A stretch of DNA of 64,000 bases from JADFOI01 sp965218935 (GTDB lineage Bacteria; Acidobacteriota; UBA6911; RPQK01; JADFOI01), in contig CBDCMH010000011.1 of the NCBI GenBank assembly GCA_965218935.1, forward strand, positions 124,001-188,000, read 5' to 3'. Both the position numbers and the translations under genes were made by a program. The notes under the pieces are model-generated. The model did not search any database and was not told where the DNA came from. It saw nothing but the letters and a program-made list of their open reading frames with translations. Below are positions 59,970 to 64,000 of the stretch, piece by piece (the stretch's first letter is position 1; each line of letters begins with the position of its first letter).

Positions 59970-61991
59970 TCATGGGGTCATTTCTTCCTCAGGCGTCACA
60001 TTCGGCCCGCTTCTCTGGAACTTCGCTACGATATCCGCCAGAGGACTGCCGATATGCTCCACGTTGTCATCCGTGAAATCATAGGCGGGTCCCACGGGCT
60101 GCATTCCAAAGTCTCTGGCCAGCGGAGCTTGCAGGACGACCATCTTACCCCCCACCATGGTCATCAAGGGATGGACTTTCAAGATGTCATCCACCGGCAC
60201 GGTGAAGTAGTCCCGGTCGATGATCAGAAGATCGGCAAATTTACCCGCCTCCAGTGAACCGAGCTTATCCTGCTTTTGAACATATTCAGCGGCCCAGATG
60301 GAGTACATCTTCAAGGCATGCACCCGGTCAATCCGCTCTTCCGGCTGCCAGACCTGTCCATCGTACTTTCGGGTCACCGCCTGCCATGCCATAAAAAAAG
60401 GAGGCTGGAAATTCTGGCTTCCAGGATCGCTGGAACCCGATCCCCAATGCTGGCCAACCAGCTTTACACCTGAGTCGATCCAGGTCTGAAAGGGCAGCAC
60501 AAAGTCATTCATCTCATCGCCATAATCCTTGATCCAATCCGGTGATTCGTCAACGATGTCGGGACCGCAGCTCAAGATGATCCCATAATCCGTCAATTTC
60601 TGGATGATATCCGGCTGTTTTCCGATCACGCCGCAGTGCTCTCCGGTCATCTGCATCCGGCGCACGTCTTCCATGGTCCAGCCATTGACCGCCCGTGCTC
60701 GATCGATCATCTTGAAAAACGAGCGAGCGCTCTCGCTGCCGCAGATGTGCACGCCTGCCAGCCGCCAACCCGACTTCATGGCATTCTCCAGGGTATCCCA
60801 GTGAAGATCTCCCGGCTTAGGACACGTTTCCCGAGCCTTCATGTGGGGCGGAGCCGTGGTATCCGGCCCTGTACAGGATTCCGGGTAAAAGGAATCCCAC
60901 CGCTCGGAAGCCACGCCATCAATCCACAGGTAGTCGTCTCCGATTCCCTGCAGGACTCCCGTCCGCCGGTACATCTGACGGGTCTGCTGGGGATCTATGG
61001 GCATGCGATGCACTTCATAATGGGCATCCAAACGAATGGGCATCTGGCCCAGACCGGCCAGAGTGGCATATCCGCTCATGATCTTGGGAAACTGGATCCG
61101 GCTGGAAAAGGTGCTCACTCCTTTGGTGGCAAACTCTTCCGAGACCAGCTTGAGCGCCTGGGCCAGGGTCGACAAGGGTAGCTTCGAGAGAAAGAGTTCC
61201 CAGGTGATGACCGACATCTCCTGGCTTCCCACCCAGCCGATGTCAGGAATGTCCTCGTGAATCACATCCCCGTGCATGGTCTCCTGAATGGAGTCGGAGT
61301 AACCGGGGAATGCCGCATTCAAGATTTCCAGCGCCTTGGAATTGATGTTGCCCCTTAAGCCGGGCCTCATGAGAACCGGGTTGTCAGGGGCCCACTGATC
61401 GAGTGTCCTGCGATTGGTCAAACGCCGGGTCATTCCCCAAAAACCCAGCGCCGAAGGTGTCTCAGGATTACGCTCCATTTGCAGGACCACCCAATCGCCA
61501 GGGTTCACCTTTTTAACCGCTTCCTGGATGGTATCCCGCATAATGGCCTGGGTTTTCTCCAGGTCACGGTCCGCCTCCGCACTCACGATAATCCCATTGG
61601 GGGGATACTTGAAGCCGAAACGGTCCAGGTACCGAACGGCACCACCGTAAATGTGGCTGTGAGGCTCAATGATGCCGGGAATCAGGGTTCTTCCTCTCAG
61701 GTCGAGCACCCGGGTGTCGGGTCCTGCTAAGGTCCTAACCTCAGCACTGCTCCCCAGCTTCATGATCTTATCGCCCTTGACCGCGATAGCCTGGTAGATA
61801 TTTCCCACTCCGGTCGAGGTGGATTTATCATCCATGCTCACCACCTTACCGTTGATGAATAGGGTGTCAGCGTAGCCCCACCTGGCCACCTCGGGTGGCA
61901 GCTGTTGAGCAAAAGAGCCAATCACCGGAAAGAAAAGAAGCACGGCCATGACCACAACACAATACCTACTCATCATGAGAGAGCGACTCAT
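59970..61991 (-). CDS. Exported amidohydrolase, YtcJ-like, altered last metal-site residue
   Basis: This 673-residue protein has the signal peptide RYCVVVMAVLLFFPVIGSFA. TLFINGKVVSMDD and GIIEPHSHIYGG give the first metal pair. AGVHICGSESA and GEHCGVIGK hold histidines. At the last strand the sequence reads GVKLVGQHWG, with no Asp or Glu at the usual place, although a neighbouring His could substitute. GSLEAGKFADLLIIDRDY is intact. AGGAGG 4 bp before the ATG supports the start. It is longer than the others, with an insertion around residues 355-395 containing three cysteines. It converges on the PQQ dehydrogenase gene. Confidence 0.85.
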   Translation of the reverse strand: MSRSLMMSRYCVVVMAVLLFFPVIGSFAQQLPPEVARWGYADTLFINGKVVSMDDKSTSTGVGNIYQAIAVKGDKIMKLGSSAEVRTLAGPDTRVLDLRGRTLIPGIIEPHSHIYGGAVRYLDRFGFKYPPNGIIVSAEADRDLEKTQAIMRDTIQEAVKKVNPGDWVVLQMERNPETPSALGFWGMTRRLTNRRTLDQWAPDNPVLMRPGLRGNINSKALEILNAAFPGYSDSIQETMHGDVIHEDIPDIGWVGSQEMSVITWELFLSKLPLSTLAQALKLVSEEFATKGVSTFSSRIQFPKIMSGYATLAGLGQMPIRLDAHYEVHRMPIDPQQTRQMYRRTGVLQGIGDDYLWIDGVASERWDSFYPESCTGPDTTAPPHMKARETCPKPGDLHWDTLENAMKSGWRLAGVHICGSESARSFFKMIDRARAVNGWTMEDVRRMQMTGEHCGVIGKQPDIIQKLTDYGIILSCGPDIVDESPDWIKDYGDEMNDFVLPFQTWIDSGVKLVGQHWGSGSSDPGSQNFQPPFFMAWQAVTRKYDGQVWQPEERIDRVHALKMYSIWAAEYVQKQDKLGSLEAGKFADLLIIDRDYFTVPVDDILKVHPLMTMVGGKMVVLQAPLARDFGMQPVGPAYDFTDDNVEHIGSPLADIVAKFQRSGPNVTPEEEMTP

Positions 61992-62160
61992 AAAACCTCC
62001 TAAGCTAGACCCGTTTTTAAGATGTTCACCGTGATCTTAAACTCTTTCGTTTTAAAAAGTCCAACCCAATGTAAGGACAGCCCACATTTCCAGGGGAAGA
62101 CCTCAACCCAAATCCAAAGATGTAAATTGGGAATCCCTCCGTGGGTCATTAACAAAGAAA

Positions 62161-62237
<77 letters not shown>

Positions 62238-62298
62238 GTAGTTTGATTCTAAAGGAGTTACGGAATAAAAGGAAATTCCTATTCACCAAGAAGTGCTC

Positions 62299-64000
62299 TT
62301 AGTGGGCGCCTCCCTGCTCAAAGTTGTAGCGGATCTGATAGCCGACCGGCTCCATTCCCAGTTCCTGGGCAAATTCATCGCGCAGATAGCGGATTTCTCC
62401 GCCCATGAGAGTCAATAGCGGATAGGTGCGATCCAGATCTTCCTGAGGCACGTTAAACCAATCCTGGTTCAACACCAGTAGGTCAGCCGCCTTACCCAGT
62501 TCCAGGGAGCCCAATTCATCTTCCTTCATCAGATATTCCGAGCCCCAGGCCGTGGCCATCTTCAACACCGTATTCCGGTCAACGGCCTGGTCGGCAGCGA
62601 TGACCAACCCCTGCCGGTTCTTTCGGGTGATAAAGGGTGTCATCAGGGAGAACAGCCCATTGTCGACTCCCCCCTCGCCTTCCCAGGCAACCTTGATCCC
62701 TCCATCCAGGGCTCTCTTGGTGGGCATGACCCATCCCTGGTACTTCTCAAAACCGTATTTTTGTATCCACGGCAGGCTACGGCTCATGGCAGCCGAACCC
62801 ATGGCCAGGACCATTCCCAGATTCTTGATGCGAGGAAGCTGATCGGGCCGTGGATAGAGGCCGCCGTGGTCCATGCTCAACCGCAGCGAGCGGATGTGAT
62901 CCAGTGTGATCTCCGGGCTCCTCTCCATGGCCTCCTCAATGGCATCCATGAAGTGATCGGCCGACAGGTCTCCGTAATTGTGCCCGGCCACCACCCGGGA
63001 ACCGTTGGACAGGGCCGTCACAATGGTTTTGTAATTCTTGGTCTCTTTCGAATACCGGCACCACTCATAGTAGTCTGCCTTCTTGCCTTCTGCGGCGAGC
63101 GACTGGTCATCAATCATGGTACTGCAAAACAAAGGAGGACCGTGATCGATCATTCCAAGTCCAATGGCCTGAAACCACATATATTCATTGCCCAATTGAA
63201 AGAGATCTCCCATCCTCCGGTAGAATCCCTCGGCGTCCCGGTTCATGGTAAACCCGGTGTAGTGAGTGAAGGCGAAGCGCATCGGAAGCCTGTCCTCCCG
63301 AAACAACTTCATGTAAGCATCAATGTTCTGGATGCCCATGATATGGGAAGAAAAGGTGGTGACTCCCGCGGCCGCGTTTTCCGACAATCCGCTGTAGATG
63401 ATCTCTTTCAACTGGTCTGTCTTATCAGCAAAATAACCATCCACCACCACTTCCCGGCGGTATTCCACCCCTAGATCGGCAAAGCCCACTTCGGTCCAGC
63501 CCTCAGGATAATCATCGGTCTTGCCGCCATACATCTGCTCCAGCTGATTCATGGCAGCGGTGTTGATGATGTAAGCGGGATGAGCGGCCAAAAGAACTGG
63601 TTTTTCGAGCCCAGTGATCTCGTCAATCTGCTGAGCGGTCATGTCCTCATGTCTGAGAAAGTCGTAACCCTCTCCCCCTCCGGTGCCGAAGGCCGGATTA
63701 GGCAGATAAAAGAAGCTCCACTGGCCGGGCTTCACGCTCCCCATCCGTTCTCTCATCAGAACTTCCACGTTCTTGCGGATCTCGGCTCGGCTCTGCCCTT
63801 CCACGCGAAAAACCTTCACGGCGGTGGTGTTAGGATTGGCATCAACCCACTTGTTCATGGCCCCGTCATGAATATGGGTGTGAACATTGATCACACCGGG
63901 AATGATCGTTCTTCCCTTGGCATCAATACGAACGGTGTCAGGTCCCGCGTAACGCAGAACCTCCTGATCCGTCCCCAGCTTGAATATCTTCTTGTCTCGA
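62299..64000 (-). CDS. Amidohydrolase, YtcJ-like, 5' end cut by window edge
   Basis: The frame is open from the stop at 62299 through 64000, so the N-terminus and any signal peptide are missing; about 566 residues are visible. Upstream of the first in-frame ATG the protein continues as DTVRIDAKGRTIIPGVINVH, the usual lead-in to the THIHD metal pair, so 63894 is not the true start. VAGHNYGDLS and LSMDHGGLYP supply histidines. The last-strand residue is Glu (GIKVAWEGEGG), as in the tandem pair. GSLELGKAADLLVLNQDW follows. The C-terminal GMEPVGYQIRYNF resembles the tail of the 59970 gene, suggesting these two are closest relatives. Confidence 0.86.
   Translation of the reverse strand, partial: RDKKIFKLGTDQEVLRYAGPDTVRIDAKGRTIIPGVINVHTHIHDGAMNKWVDANPNTTAVKVFRVEGQSRAEIRKNVEVLMRERMGSVKPGQWSFFYLPNPAFGTGGGEGYDFLRHEDMTAQQIDEITGLEKPVLLAAHPAYIINTAAMNQLEQMYGGKTDDYPEGWTEVGFADLGVEYRREVVVDGYFADKTDQLKEIIYSGLSENAAAGVTTFSSHIMGIQNIDAYMKLFREDRLPMRFAFTHYTGFTMNRDAEGFYRRMGDLFQLGNEYMWFQAIGLGMIDHGPPLFCSTMIDDQSLAAEGKKADYYEWCRYSKETKNYKTIVTALSNGSRVVAGHNYGDLSADHFMDAIEEAMERSPEITLDHIRSLRLSMDHGGLYPRPDQLPRIKNLGMVLAMGSAAMSRSLPWIQKYGFEKYQGWVMPTKRALDGGIKVAWEGEGGVDNGLFSLMTPFITRKNRQGLVIAADQAVDRNTVLKMATAWGSEYLMKEDELGSLELGKAADLLVLNQDWFNVPQEDLDRTYPLLTLMGGEIRYLRDEFAQELGMEPVGYQIRYNFEQGGAH

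Noticed and set aside
61992..62150. Possible -35/-10 (TTGGAC, TTTAAG) upstream of the amidohydrolase at 59970
   Set aside because: The matches are only 3 of 6 and 4 of 6 to consensus, too weak to call as a feature.

Overview
The window reads as a GC-rich bacterial chromosome segment, probably from an environmental genome. It carries a complete sat-aprBA-qmoABC sulfate-activation/APS-reductase operon and many exported catabolic enzymes: amidohydrolases, a CocE-type hydrolase, a PQQ dehydrogenase and a CBM9/DUF5916 outer-membrane-type protein. It also has two UbiD decarboxylases, branched-chain-type ABC and TAXI-TRAP importers, and a molybdenum oxidoreductase with FdhD. This mix fits a dissimilatory-sulfur-metabolising member of an Acidobacteriota-like or Tectomicrobia/Rokubacteria-like lineage. 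That assignment is inference from gene content only; no rRNA or other reliable phylogenetic marker was used. Start codons include many GTG and TTG. Two tRNA genes (Leu-CAG, Arg-TCG) are present. There is no CRISPR array, rRNA or prophage.

Layout. 1-3.7 kb: tail of a substrate-binding protein and livHMGF (+). 3.9-6.5 kb: a D-2-hydroxyacid dehydrogenase and alanine dehydrogenase (+). 6.4-15.7 kb (all -): molybdopterin oxidoreductase, fdhD, class-V aminotransferase, exported amidohydrolase, creatininase-like protein, fumarate-reductase-like flavoprotein and a minimal 2Fe-2S partner. 16-20.8 kb (+): typA, a deletion-scarred ychF, an M20 peptidase and an LLM flavin oxidoreductase. 20.8-23.5 kb (-): UbiD and a cysteine-synthase-family enzyme. 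23.8-32.5 kb: DUF5916 protein (+), TAXI-TRAP transporter (-), a second UbiD (+) and a CocE hydrolase (+).

32.8-44.2 kb is the sulfur block: tusA (-), a frameshifted SLC13 permease with four TrkA-C domains (+), then qmoC, qmoB, qmoA, aprA, aprB and sat, transcribed leftward from a near-consensus sigma70-type promoter at 44160-44188. Sat and AprBA interconvert sulfate, APS and sulfite, and QmoABC links AprBA to the quinone pool. Dsr genes are not in the window, so the direction (reduction or oxidation) cannot be decided here.

44.4-64 kb: tRNA-Leu, an insertion sequence with doubled terminal repeats, then an island of six related amidohydrolases (five with visible export signals; the sixth is cut by the window edge). 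Among them are a cohesin-like protein, an alpha/beta hydrolase, a CxxCH/TPR protein and a PQQ dehydrogenase. Two of the amidohydrolases are tandem duplicates that also share their promoter and leader. Several members have replaced the usual last metal-site aspartate, which suggests divergent chemistry. The most notable items are this amidohydrolase/quinoprotein island, the A-B-A-B permease beside the apr/qmo operon, and two gene lesions (ychF, SLC13).
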